This document shows positions 54,766-62,189 of a stretch of DNA of 62,189 bases, piece by piece. This stretch comes from an uncultured Bacteroidales bacterium (lineage in GTDB: Bacteria > Bacteroidota > Bacteroidia > Bacteroidales > Bacteroidaceae): positions 1 to 62,189 of the forward strand of contig CACYQI010000009.1 in the NCBI GenBank assembly GCA_902776455.1. The letters are read 5' to 3'. Positions within the stretch are counted from its first letter, which is position 1; the number at the start of each line of letters is the position of its first letter. The notes beneath the pieces were generated by a model that had not been told where the DNA came from, made no database searches, and was given only the letters and a program-made list of their open reading frames with translations. The position numbers were made by a program, and so were the translations under genes.

Positions 54766-56027
54766 TTCTTATCCTTGAAAAGTAAAGCAAAGAGTACTGC
54801 CACTACAAGGGCGTAGGCGGCAAAGATGTACCAGCACGTCTGCCATCCAGCCACTACTTCCACTCCGCTTGCACCTGCCTCTTGGGGCGTGAAGACGTAA
54901 TGGTTGATGACGGCTTGGGCAACGAGCGTACCGATGAATGCTCCCAGACCATTGGTCATCATCATAAAGAGGCCTTGAGCAGAACTGCGGATGCTGTCGT
55001 CGGTCTCTTGATTGATGAAGAGCGAGCCAGAGATGTTGAAGAAGTCGAAGGCAACGCCATAGACTATCATCGAAAGCAGGAAGAGCCAAACGCCGCTGCC
55101 CGGATTGCCGACGGCAAAGAAGGCGAAGCGAAGCACCCATCCCAGCAAAGCGATGAGCACCACTTTCTTGATGCCGAAACGCGACAGGAAGAAGGGAATG
55201 AGCAGGATGCAAAGCGTCTCGCTCATCTGCGAAAGCGAGATGAGGATGTTGGCATGTTGTACGCCGAAGGTCTGCTGATACTCTGCAATCGAACCGAAGC
55301 TTGTGATGAAGGGATTGGCATAGCCGTTACTAATTTGCAGGCAGAAACCCAGCAACATGGCAAACGCCATGAAGAGTGCCATTCTGGGATTGAGGAAGAG
55401 CTTGAAGGCATTCAGGCCGAGTGCTTCGGCAAGCGACTTCTGCTGGCTTTCGTCCTTCTTAATCTCCATGCGTGGCATCGTCAACGAATATGCTGCCATG
55501 ACGAGGCTCAGGCAACCGCTTACCATCCATTGCCCCGGTGTCTGCTGCAAGCCGCAAAGGTCCACAATCCACATCGTCACGATGAAGCCCACGGTACCCC
55601 AAACACGAATGGGAGGGAAGGCTTTCACAGTATCAAGTCCTGCTTTCTCCAAAGCCGAATAAGCCACTGAGTAACTGAGGGCTATGGTTGGCATGAAGAA
55701 AGCTACAGAAAGGGTGTAGAGCGAAAAGAGGATGCTGAATTGAGGTGCATCGCCTGCCTGGTAGCCATAGAGAGAAGCACCAATCATGAAGAGGCCTGCC
55801 AAAGCATGGCAGAGGCTCAGAACCTTTTGTCCCTCCAGCCAACGGTCGGCAAGGATGCCCATCAAAGCAGGCATAAAGATGCTCACGATGCCTTGTACAG
55901 AATAGAACCATCCGATGTTCGGGCCAAGGCCAACACCGGCAAGATAGGAACCCATTGAGGTCAAGTAGGCTCCCCAAACGGCAAACTCAAGGAAGTTGAG
56001 AAATGTAAGACGAATTTTTAAGTTCAT
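54762..56027 (-). CDS. MFS transporter, nucleoside:H+ symporter (NupG/XapB) type
   Basis: 421 residues with 12 predicted helices. N-terminus MNLKIRLTFLNFLEFAVWGAYLTSMGSYL and the block FYSVQGIVSIFMPALMGILADRWL are typical of the NHS family in Bacteroidales. Likely imports nucleosides; this would fit the secreted nuclease-family proteins elsewhere in the window. Co-transcribed with rsmE. Confidence 0.85.
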   Translation of the reverse strand: MNLKIRLTFLNFLEFAVWGAYLTSMGSYLAGVGLGPNIGWFYSVQGIVSIFMPALMGILADRWLEGQKVLSLCHALAGLFMIGASLYGYQAGDAPQFSILFSLYTLSVAFFMPTIALSYSVAYSALEKAGLDTVKAFPPIRVWGTVGFIVTMWIVDLCGLQQTPGQWMVSGCLSLVMAAYSLTMPRMEIKKDESQQKSLAEALGLNAFKLFLNPRMALFMAFAMLLGFCLQISNGYANPFITSFGSIAEYQQTFGVQHANILISLSQMSETLCILLIPFFLSRFGIKKVVLIALLGWVLRFAFFAVGNPGSGVWLFLLSMIVYGVAFDFFNISGSLFINQETDDSIRSSAQGLFMMMTNGLGAFIGTLVAQAVINHYVFTPQEAGASGVEVVAGWQTCWYIFAAYALVVAVLFALLFKDKK

Positions 56028-56053
56028 GAGATTTTATGTTAAGGTTGTTAAGG

Positions 56054-56100
56054 TCTTTAGGGTCTTTAAGGACTTTAAGGACTTTAGGGTCTTTAAGGAC
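56054..56100. repeat. 9-bp array (TCTTTAAGG/ACTTTAAGG)n
   Basis: Five 9-bp units occupy almost the whole gap between the MFS gene and rlmI. Confidence 0.8.
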
Positions 56101-56101
56101 G

Positions 56102-57433
56102 TTATTCAACATAGAGCACCAAGCCTTTCAGGTATTCGCCTTCGGGATGGTAGATGTTGACGGGGTGGTCGGCTGGCTGATGAAGCTGGTGCAGAATGCG
56201 AACCTTCCTCTTAGCCATTGCAGCTGCCGTGAAGACGGCCATTCGGAACTGGTCTTTGTTGACTGCTTGCGAACAACTGAAGGTAAAGAGTATGCCGCCT
56301 GGCTGTATCATTTCGAAGGCTTTGGCGTTGAGCTTTGTATAGCCTCGGAGAGCATTCTTGAGGGCATCCTTGTGCTTGGCAAAAGCGGGCGGGTCGAGAA
56401 TGATGAGGTCGTAAGGGCTTTGACTCTTAACCCTTGGCCCTTGACCATTATTCCTTGTTGCTGCATCTTCGGGCGTAGCCGAATGGTCAATGGTCAACGA
56501 TAACTGGTCGATGAAGCGGAAGGCGTCTTCGGCAAAGGCTTGGTGACGATTGTCGCCAGGGAAGTTGAGTTCGACGTTGGCATTCACCAGTTCGATGGCT
56601 TTGGCACTACTGTCCACAGAATGCACCAGCTCTGCCCCACCCCTCATGGCATAGACGCTGAAGCCACCGGTGTAGCAGAACATGTTGAGCACCTTGCGGC
56701 CTTTTGCATAGTGTTCCACAAGCAATCGGTTGTCGCGCTGATCGACAAAGAAACCTGTCTTCTGACCTTTCAGCCAGTCGATATGGAAGGCCAGACCATT
56801 CTCGCGAGCTATATCATCACATGTACAATTTGAGGATTTACTATTTACAATTTCTTCTTCACTTGCTTCTTTATAGAGGAAACCGTTCTCCTGGCCGAGT
56901 TGCGCTTTGAAGGGAAGCGTCGTCTCGCTTTTGTAGTAAATGGCTTTGAGGCTTTCTCCCATGACTTCCCGAAGGGCTTGGGCTATCTCGCCTCTGCAGA
57001 CGTGCATCCCGACGCTGTGTGCCTGCATGACAGCCGTCGTGCCATACATATCGATGACCAGTCCCGGCAGGTTGTCACCTTCACCGTGAACGAGGCGGAA
57101 GATGTCATTGCATTTACCATTTAAGCATTTATCATTTACCATTTGTGCCACTCCGATGGTCTTGCGAACATTGAGTGCTGCGGCCAGACGTTTCTGCCAA
57201 AAAGCCTTGTCGATACGTTGACGTTTGAATGTCAGCACACGGACCGCGATGCTTCCTATCTGCCAATGTCCGATGGCGAGAAAGCGTCCGTCGCTGGAAA
57301 GCACCTCGACGAGGTCGCCTTCCTCCAGCGGCTCCGGGCTTTCGGTATGGTGAATGGCACCGCTGAATATCCAGGGATGGAAGCGCAGGAGACTTTCTTC
57401 CTTACCTTTTCTGAGTATAATAGTCTTATTCAT
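56102..57433 (-). CDS. rlmI: 23S rRNA m5C methyltransferase RlmI-like, with repeat-derived insertions
   Basis: 443 residues, longer than the roughly 390-400 usual for the family. PUA domain (about 1-80: LRKGKEESLLRFHPWIFSGAI, EEGDLVEVLSSDGRFLAIG), then the Rossmann methyltransferase: NMFCYTGGFSVYAMRGGA (SAM motif I), LIILDPPAFAKHKDAL (motif IV) and FTFSCSQAVNKDQF (catalytic Cys). Three extra segments account for the length: about 97-108 (MVNDKCLNGKC, from CATTTACC heptads), 194-203 (IVNSKSSNCT, AT heptad array) and 311-338 (IDHSATPEDAATRNNGQG, from GGTCAAT/CCTTGACC repeats). Overlaps the exonuclease stop by 4 bp. Confidence 0.9.
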   Translation of the reverse strand: MNKTIILRKGKEESLLRFHPWIFSGAIHHTESPEPLEEGDLVEVLSSDGRFLAIGHWQIGSIAVRVLTFKRQRIDKAFWQKRLAAALNVRKTIGVAQMVNDKCLNGKCNDIFRLVHGEGDNLPGLVIDMYGTTAVMQAHSVGMHVCRGEIAQALREVMGESLKAIYYKSETTLPFKAQLGQENGFLYKEASEEEIVNSKSSNCTCDDIARENGLAFHIDWLKGQKTGFFVDQRDNRLLVEHYAKGRKVLNMFCYTGGFSVYAMRGGAELVHSVDSSAKAIELVNANVELNFPGDNRHQAFAEDAFRFIDQLSLTIDHSATPEDAATRNNGQGPRVKSQSPYDLIILDPPAFAKHKDALKNALRGYTKLNAKAFEMIQPGGILFTFSCSQAVNKDQFRMAVFTAAAMAKRKVRILHQLHQPADHPVNIYHPEGEYLKGLVLYVE

Positions 57434-58053
57434 TCTTCTTCTTTTACAGTTTGTTCCAGTTCGAACCCGTCTTCCTGCAAACGTCGCATTTCCCTGTAGA
57501 GCTGTATGCAGGCCCAGGCGTCGGTGGCTGCGTAGAGCTTTTGGGCGTCGCTGAGGTTGTCGGCATCCCAGTTGGTGAGCTGCTGACCCTTGCTTATCTT
57601 GCCGCCCAAGATGTTGGCATAGAGTTTCTGCAGGCTTATATCCCCGATGCCCATCTGTGCTGCGATGTCCTGCAGGTCAATAAATGTGCCGACGCTGAAC
57701 TCCCCTCGTGCCTTCAGTCCCCGCAAGTCGTCGTGCCACGAAAGTCCCACCTTCGTTATCCTCTCATCGCCAATCAGACGCAGCAGGCACGGCGGAAGAC
57801 CGATTCTGTTGAGGCGGAAGAGGAAGCACACCTTGTCTGTGCTGACTTGTAGGAGTGCCACCTTGTACTGTTTGCCGCGCTTGAACGAAGGCCGCGTCTC
57901 GGTATCGAAGCCCAGCAGAGGCTGCCTCATGAGATACTGAACAGCCCTTTCAGCCTCGCTTTCGCTGATGATGACTTCAATCCTTCCTGGGAAGAGTACC
58001 CGAGGAAGGCTGTTCAAGAGGCTCTTGTCGAAGTGGTCAAATATCCTTTTCAT
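57430..58053 (-). CDS. 3'-5' exonuclease, DEDDy (RNase D-like)
   Basis: 207 residues from ATG 58053 (ATG 58059 possible). Motif I LGFDTETRPSF (Asp, Glu), motif II region ITKVGLSWHDDLRGL, motif III YAATDAWACIQLY with the Tyr and Asp of the DEDDy class. Acts on RNA or DNA 3' ends. The frame continues upstream in frame but overlaps the DUF5063 gene with no matching residues. Its start overlaps the end of DUF5063 by 17-23 bp and its stop overlaps rlmI by 4 bp: a tight three-gene operon. Confidence 0.9.
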   Translation of the reverse strand: MKRIFDHFDKSLLNSLPRVLFPGRIEVIISESEAERAVQYLMRQPLLGFDTETRPSFKRGKQYKVALLQVSTDKVCFLFRLNRIGLPPCLLRLIGDERITKVGLSWHDDLRGLKARGEFSVGTFIDLQDIAAQMGIGDISLQKLYANILGGKISKGQQLTNWDADNLSDAQKLYAATDAWACIQLYREMRRLQEDGFELEQTVKEEE

Positions 58054-58570
58054 CTGCATTGTCGGGAAGGGAGTAACGGATGCGATGCAGTTGTCGCAAG
58101 GTGTCGAGCATAGTCTGCCCAAGGTAAAGCTCGAAGTTGTCTCGCAGCTGCCAGAGTGCATCGGGCATACAGGGTTCGAGTCGCTGCTGATAGACAGCCA
58201 CGAAGTTGCGGAGTGCCTGGTAGATGTCCGCCAGGCCTTCACTCACCGAGCACCAGCGGCTCTCCTCCGTCTGCATGTCCTCGTCCCAGACAAGCATCTC
58301 GTATTCGTCGTGTTCGTGTAGCAGGCCAAAGGCAGCATCGCGGACAAAGTTATAGTCGTCCTCTGTTACCTGGCCATCAGGGACGAGAGTCCCTTCCGTA
58401 TCCAACTCGGGCAAGAGCTGCACCTTCATGTAGAGCAGCGGCAGGAGCTTGAGCAAGGTGCCGACAAACTCCTTCTCCGTGCGCTGGCCGCATTGCTCCA
58501 TCAGGGCGCAGTACTCTGCCGCCACGGCAACGAACTCCAGCGTCTCACGGGCATATATGGGGGTCTCCAT
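58037..58570 (-). CDS. DUF5063-type protein
   Basis: 177 residues, mostly helical and acidic, no signal peptide. Features: RETLEFVAVAAEYCALMEQ, FVGTLLKLLPLLYMKVQLLP, EYEMLVWDEDMQTEESRWCSVSEGLADIYQALR. Consistent with the DUF5063 family, which lies next to the exonuclease and rlmI genes in Bacteroidales. Cytoplasmic; function unknown. First gene of the operon. Confidence 0.75.
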   Translation of the reverse strand: METPIYARETLEFVAVAAEYCALMEQCGQRTEKEFVGTLLKLLPLLYMKVQLLPELDTEGTLVPDGQVTEDDYNFVRDAAFGLLHEHDEYEMLVWDEDMQTEESRWCSVSEGLADIYQALRNFVAVYQQRLEPCMPDALWQLRDNFELYLGQTMLDTLRQLHRIRYSLPDNADEKDI

Positions 58571-58631
58571 TTAGCTTTCTTCATTTTAATCCCACCAAGC
58601 AGACAAGGGGGCATTATTTACTTTTTGAGTA

Positions 58632-58639
58632 CAAAGGTA
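58632..58639 (-). promoter_or_regulatory. -7 promoter element (TACCTTTG) for the DUF5063 operon
   Basis: TACCTTTG on the minus strand, 61 bp before the start codon. No clear -33 element. Confidence 0.55.
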
Positions 58640-58765
58640 CGACATTTAATTGAAAGAAGCTGCATCCGAATCACATTTTTTAGTCCTACGCTTCGTTTCT
58701 GGAACCGAGAGAAGCCGTAAAGGATAAGAAACTCAGCTATTTCATGAAAAAAGTTCCCGTATTGC

Positions 58766-58796
58766 ATTGCGGTTCGGAATTTTCTTTCTACCTTTG
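58766..58796 (+). promoter_or_regulatory. Promoter of the structured leader / GLUG gene
   Basis: ATTG (58766-58769, a near match to TTTG), a 19-bp spacer and TACCTTTG (58789-58796). Predicted start about 58802, giving a leader of about 280 nt before the GLUG gene. Confidence 0.65.
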
Positions 58797-58880
58797 CAAG
58801 CGATTCCATACGTTTCGTAGCGACGGAACGGGGATGACCTTATCGGAAAATAAAAAGAAGCGTTATACTCGTCTTACATT

Positions 58881-58993
58881 CAGAAACCTAGGAAATTTCA
58901 GAAACACGTAAGAAGGTGATGTAACGGCTTCCACGTTTATAGCGTGGGCTGTTGTCATTACATCTTTACGTGTGGGTTTTCCTAGGACCTCTG
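58881..58993 (+). ncRNA. Structured RNA element in the GLUG gene leader (113-nt rod)
   Basis: Nested pairings: CAGA 58881-58884 with TCTG 58990-58993, CCTAGGAAA 58887-58895 with TTTCCTAGG 58978-58986, CACGTAA 58905-58911 with TTACGTG 58966-58972, GATGTAA 58918-58924 with TTACATC 58958-58964, and CCACG 58931-58935 with CGTGG 58943-58947. Downstream of a good promoter and about 90 nt before the start codon of the surface protein. Could be a regulatory leader or a separate small RNA. I do not recognise a named riboswitch. Confidence 0.6.
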
Positions 58994-59080
58994 AATGGGA
59001 TGTGGATACAGTTCCACGCTTCGCGCATCTAATAACCGCTCTTTATGGGACTGGAGGAGCAAACATAAATCGTTAAAATC

Positions 59081-61423
59081 ATGAAGAAACGTTTATTCTT
59101 CCTTTCAGCATTTATGCTGTTAACATCGCTGGGCTATGCGCAATTAAGCGGCTCTGGTACGGAAGCCGACCCGTACCAAGTAAGAACTGCAGATGACTTG
59201 TTTGACATTAGAACGAACCTGTCAGCTCACTATGTGCTAATGAACGACATTGACCTGACAGAATGGATTGCAGAGGAATTCCCTACACAAGGATGGCTAC
59301 CCATTCCTAATTTCTCTGGAACATTCGATGGCAATAATCATTCTATTTCAGGGCTTTTTATCTATAGGCCTTCTTCTTCTAATGTGGGATTGTTTGGTCA
59401 AGTGACAGGTGCCATTAGTAACTTGAAACTGGTAAATCCGAGAGTGACAGGCGGAAGTTCTACGGGAGCACTTATCGGTACAGGTACAGGATTTAGCTGT
59501 GATGGTATCACTGTTTTAAATGCAACTGTGAAGGGGATGGACTATACTGGTGGAATTGTAGGCAATAATGCAGAGGGTAGTGGAGCTACTCTTTCTAATA
59601 TGAAAGTGATTGGAGCCAATATTACAGGAACCAATTATGTAGGCGGCTGTCTTGGCTATGGTTATAAAGTCAATCAGTCCTACATAAAGGACATTGTGGT
59701 TAAGGGAACAGCATATCTTGGAGGACTTGCAGGATATATTGGTTTAGCCTCAGATAATATCGTTATGGGCGTGTCTATTACAGGCACTGAAAAAATAGGC
59801 GGCCTTGTTGGACATTTGTGGTATGGATCAATAAACGATTGTTTTGTTTTTGATTGCAAGTTGTCTGGCACTAATCGTATCGGTGGCATCGCAGGAATAA
59901 CAAATTCTCCTTATGTTAATTTTCATTATATAAATAGTTGTTATGCGTCAGGAGTAATAGAATGTAGTGGGGATTATTGTGCAGGAATAGTAGCATATAT
60001 ATTTCACCACTCCACAGGCAATACTGGTAGATTAGGAATAAATAATTGTCGTTTTGATGGTTATATCACTGGCACAGCAAATATAGCCGCTGGTGTAGCT
60101 GCTTATAGTGCATATGGAGGTGATAAAGCTCCAGGGGCAAATAATAATATAGTTTCCGGAAGTATTTATGGTAGCAACTCGGTCTATGGTATTTACTCTG
60201 GTCGTGGAAGCAACAACGTCTGTTGTGCTGACACTGTATATAGTAAAGGCGGCACAGCGTACCGCACAGGAGGAAGCAGTTCGTATGCCTATAATGGTAT
60301 GGTTGTTTACTCAAACGACAAAAAAGTCGAGGTTGCAGACGGTGGTGCCAATGGTACGGGATATAGCTTAAGATTATTGAAGAAGCGCAATACATATATA
60401 GGATTGGGGTACGATTTTGATTCTGTATGGGCAATAGATGAAGATAGCTCTTTCCCCTATCTGATGACACAAAGTGCCCCACCAACAATTACATCATGTA
60501 TTAGTGGAAATAATGGTAAAATCACTGGTACTGCTCCTGAAGATGGCATAGTGTATGTGTTCGTCAATAAGAAGATGTTTGAAAGCCAAATAATTAGCGG
60601 ACAATGGGATGTTTCTTTAGGTGAAGTAGCAGATGGCACAGTGGTGAATGTCTATGCGGAAGCTACTGGGAAAAGACCTTCTTGCAAAGTCTCTTGCATT
60701 GCTATGCCGGGAATGCAAATGACAGAATTAAAAGAAAATGAAACAACACTTCCCGAAGCTGCTACCGATGTGAATGTCCTGCTGAAGCGCACCATCAAGG
60801 CTGACGAGTGGAGCACTATCTGTCTGCCCTTTACGGCTACGGGTGAGCAGGTGAAACAGGCTTGGGGCGAAGACGTGCAGCTGGCTTCGTTCACGGGCTG
60901 GGAGAGCGAGGAGGACGGAACCGGCGCTATCGTAGCGATTAATGTGATGTTCTCTTCTGCCAATCCTGCCGACGGCATTCCTGCCAACACGCCCATGCTT
61001 ATCAAGGTGAGCAAGGCCGCAGAGACTGCAACATTCGATGGTGTGACTATCGAGCCGGAGGAAGAGCCTATGGTACAGGTGGGCAAGAAGGCTTCGGAAC
61101 GCGGAAGGTTCTATGGCACCTACAAGAAAACCATCGTTCCCGAGGAGAACATGTTCCTGAGCGGCAACAAGTTCTGGTACTCAACAGGAAAGACAACCAT
61201 CAAGGGCTACCGAGGCTACTTCGAGTTCCGCGACGTGCTGGATGCCTACTACGACGGCAGCGAGGTGAAGGTGTACATGTTCATCGACGAAGATGCCACA
61301 GGCATCAGTAAGTCCTTCCCTTCAGGGGAGAATTTAGGAGAGGCTTACAACCTTGCCGGTCAGCGCGTAGCAGGGAACTACAAGGGCATAGTCATCGAGA
61401 ACGGAAAGAAGATTCTAAAATAA
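59081..61423 (+). CDS. GLUG-repeat surface protein
   Basis: 780 residues, signal peptide MKKRLFFLSAFMLLTSLGYAQ. Start of the mature part GSGTEADPYQVRTADDLFDI is typical of right-handed beta-helix GLUG proteins. Repeats run to about residue 400 (SNVGLFGQVTGAISNLKL, YTGGIVGNNAEGSG, YVGGCLGYGY, LGGLAGYIG, IGGLVGHLW, IGGIAGITN). After a beta domain (about 465-545), the C-terminal part (about 560-780; WSTICLPFTATGEQV, PANTPMLIKVS, YNLAGQRVAGNYKGIVIENGKKIL) is the conserved sorting/anchoring type. The first two thirds (to about 60740) are clearly more AT-rich than the last third and than neighbouring genes, a compositional break inside one gene. Confidence 0.85.
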   Translation: MKKRLFFLSAFMLLTSLGYAQLSGSGTEADPYQVRTADDLFDIRTNLSAHYVLMNDIDLTEWIAEEFPTQGWLPIPNFSGTFDGNNHSISGLFIYRPSSSNVGLFGQVTGAISNLKLVNPRVTGGSSTGALIGTGTGFSCDGITVLNATVKGMDYTGGIVGNNAEGSGATLSNMKVIGANITGTNYVGGCLGYGYKVNQSYIKDIVVKGTAYLGGLAGYIGLASDNIVMGVSITGTEKIGGLVGHLWYGSINDCFVFDCKLSGTNRIGGIAGITNSPYVNFHYINSCYASGVIECSGDYCAGIVAYIFHHSTGNTGRLGINNCRFDGYITGTANIAAGVAAYSAYGGDKAPGANNNIVSGSIYGSNSVYGIYSGRGSNNVCCADTVYSKGGTAYRTGGSSSYAYNGMVVYSNDKKVEVADGGANGTGYSLRLLKKRNTYIGLGYDFDSVWAIDEDSSFPYLMTQSAPPTITSCISGNNGKITGTAPEDGIVYVFVNKKMFESQIISGQWDVSLGEVADGTVVNVYAEATGKRPSCKVSCIAMPGMQMTELKENETTLPEAATDVNVLLKRTIKADEWSTICLPFTATGEQVKQAWGEDVQLASFTGWESEEDGTGAIVAINVMFSSANPADGIPANTPMLIKVSKAAETATFDGVTIEPEEEPMVQVGKKASERGRFYGTYKKTIVPEENMFLSGNKFWYSTGKTTIKGYRGYFEFRDVLDAYYDGSEVKVYMFIDEDATGISKSFPSGENLGEAYNLAGQRVAGNYKGIVIENGKKILK

Positions 61424-61482
61424 GAAATGCAGAAAATAAGAAATGTAGAAAATAAGAATGTAGAAAATAAGAAATGAAGAAA
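61424..61482. repeat. AATAAGAAATG(C/T)AGAA tandem units
   Basis: About four 14-16-bp units (GTAGAAAATAAGAA) directly after the GLUG stop codon. Confidence 0.75.
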
Positions 61483-61534
61483 CACCATCGCTCTTTCTTA
61501 TTTTCTAATTCTCCAAATGTCTAAAACATAAAGT

Positions 61535-61714
61535 ATGAAAAAGATATATGTATGTCCCCTGATGAAGCAGGAGGAAGCTGAGTGTTGCATGATGATGGCT
61601 GCCAGCGGTGTCAACAGTAGCATCGGCATCGGCTTTGGCGGCGTGGACAATAACGGCGAAATGGAACCGAGCACAAAGGAATTCCTATGGGACAGCGATG
61701 ACTTCGACAAATAA
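61535..61714 (+). CDS. Small peptide of 59 residues (MKKIYVCP family-like)
   Basis: ATG 61535 to TAA 61712-61714. Sequence begins MKKIYVCPLMKQEEAECCMM, contains MAASGVNSSIGIGFGGVDN and ends KEFLWDSDDFDK. The pattern (MKKxYxxP start, AAS in the middle, acidic WDxD end) resembles short proteins that are frequent in Prevotellaceae. The Cys pairs and the Gly-rich, acidic second half suggest a possible precursor or secreted peptide, but no maturation enzyme is nearby. Stop codon lies 1 bp before a palindromic element. Confidence 0.55.
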   Translation: MKKIYVCPLMKQEEAECCMMMAASGVNSSIGIGFGGVDNNGEMEPSTKEFLWDSDDFDK

Positions 61715-61715
61715 G

Positions 61716-61853
61716 AACTGAGTCCACTTGAAAAAGTCCAGATGTTTGCTTTTGCTCTTACAGAGCGAAACATAACCGCTTGATTACTACCCGGGCCATG
61801 CCCTGTGCTAAGAGCTTTTAGTCCTTACAGGACTTTTTCAAGTGGACTCAGTT
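61716..61853. repeat. MITE-like element with perfect 24-bp terminal inverted repeats
   Basis: Left end 61716-61739 (AACTGAGTCCACTTGAAAAA then GTCC) and right end 61830-61853 are exact reverse complements around 90 bp of unique sequence that contains a second imperfect inverted repeat (GCTCTTACAG / TAAGAGC). No coding capacity. A lone related end, TTGAGTCCACTTGAAAT, lies at 37346-37362, at the 3' end of the FAD oxidoreductase gene. Confidence 0.8.
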
Positions 61854-61959
61854 GTAAAAAAATATTGCTGTCCGGGGAAAACCTTTTCAACTTCTATTTA
61901 GGCTCTTATCCATCGGCTTTTCTGACAAAAAGCAGTTCATAGAGATTTGGCTAAAGTCT

Positions 61960-62097
61960 CGAAGAGACGACAGACCTCAGACGGGGGCGCAAGCCCCCGG
62001 TAGTAGTGCGAAACAAAAGAAGCGCCGAAGGTGCAACAGGGTTGTTCTTAATGTGTTGTTAGCAAACTAATTGGCCTTTCTGTCGCCCCCTCGGGTA
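61960..62097. repeat. Fragment of the AGACGGGG repeat family
   Basis: GACAGACCTCAGACGGGGGC and GCAAGCCCCCGGTAG, then AGAAGCGCCGAAGGTGC, and CTGTCGCCCCCTCGGG at the right. Diverged relative of 388-680 and 25424-25695. Confidence 0.65.
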
Positions 62098-62134
62098 GGG
62101 TGTTCAAAATCGACATCTGACGCGAGACCATTTT

Positions 62135-62188
62135 TTATGCTGTTTTGAGGGTCTGGATGCGTTTTGCAACAAGGTTCTCCATGAGATT
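62135..62188 (-). CDS. C-terminal end of a possible transposase (partial)
   Basis: On the minus strand a frame enters from the right edge and ends NLMENLVAKRIQTLKTA, stop 62135-62137. The short basic tail next to dispersed repeats suggests an insertion-sequence transposase, but 17 residues are too few to name a family. Confidence 0.3.
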   Translation of the reverse strand, partial: NLMENLVAKRIQTLKTA

Positions 62189-62189
62189 T

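Overview
The window looks like a chromosomal segment from a member of the Bacteroidales, probably Prevotellaceae-like. Evidence: repeated Bacteroidetes-type promoters (TAnnTTTG, several with TTTG 19-22 bp upstream), lipoproteins with N-terminal SxC boxes, a TonB-dependent receptor with DUF5689/DUF6359-type lipoproteins, a BspA-like leucine-rich protein, a GLUG surface protein, GldE beside Ssb, and a thrA / ApgM-like / thrC operon. I found no rRNA, tRNA, CRISPR or prophage. One likely transposase end runs off the right edge.

Layout. 1-2.7 kb: end of an unknown gene, a repeat-filled gap and a class II fructose-bisphosphate aldolase gene broken by an internal deletion. 2.7-11 kb: a secreted nuclease-family protein divergent from a five-gene surface operon (TonB receptor, two OB-fold-type lipoproteins, SGNH hydrolase, leucine-rich/dockerin protein). 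11.7-15.5 kb: sulfotransferase with CysN and CysD. 16.5-22 kb: gyrA and two TPR proteins. 22-31.6 kb: gldE-ssb, a second secreted nuclease-family protein, lon, trmN6, a gate-domain membrane protein and an acyltransferase. 31.8-37.2 kb: sialate O-acetylesterase, a promoter with a strongly structured candidate ncRNA, and two secreted proteins. 37.4-45.6 kb: FAD oxidoreductase, then thrA, probable homoserine kinase, thrC and an MFS carrier. 46-47.9 kb: small secreted protein, then an ECF sigma factor, putative anti-sigma factor and Spy-like protein. 48.2-58.6 kb (minus): an AmgK / RapZ-C / MurU-like fusion, ABC permease and ATPase, DUF4836-like protein, rsmE, nucleoside-type MFS, rlmI, an exonuclease and a DUF5063 protein. 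58.6-62.2 kb: structured leader, GLUG protein, a 59-residue peptide, a palindromic element and a transposase-like end.

The most unusual property is the repeat content. Gene-free stretches are packed with (a) short tandem arrays of 7-9 bp period, (b) G/C-rich palindromic modules, (c) arrays with an ACGT core every 22 bp, and (d) a roughly 300-bp composite element present three times. The arrays of types (a) and (b) also occur in frame inside housekeeping genes (cysN, thrA, thrC, the homoserine kinase, two transporter-type or oxidoreductase genes, the AmgK/MurU fusion, rlmI), where they add low-complexity peptides at places that look like loops or linkers. They even supply a signal peptide core, a start codon and stop codons. 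This is the best candidate in the window for an undescribed phenomenon.
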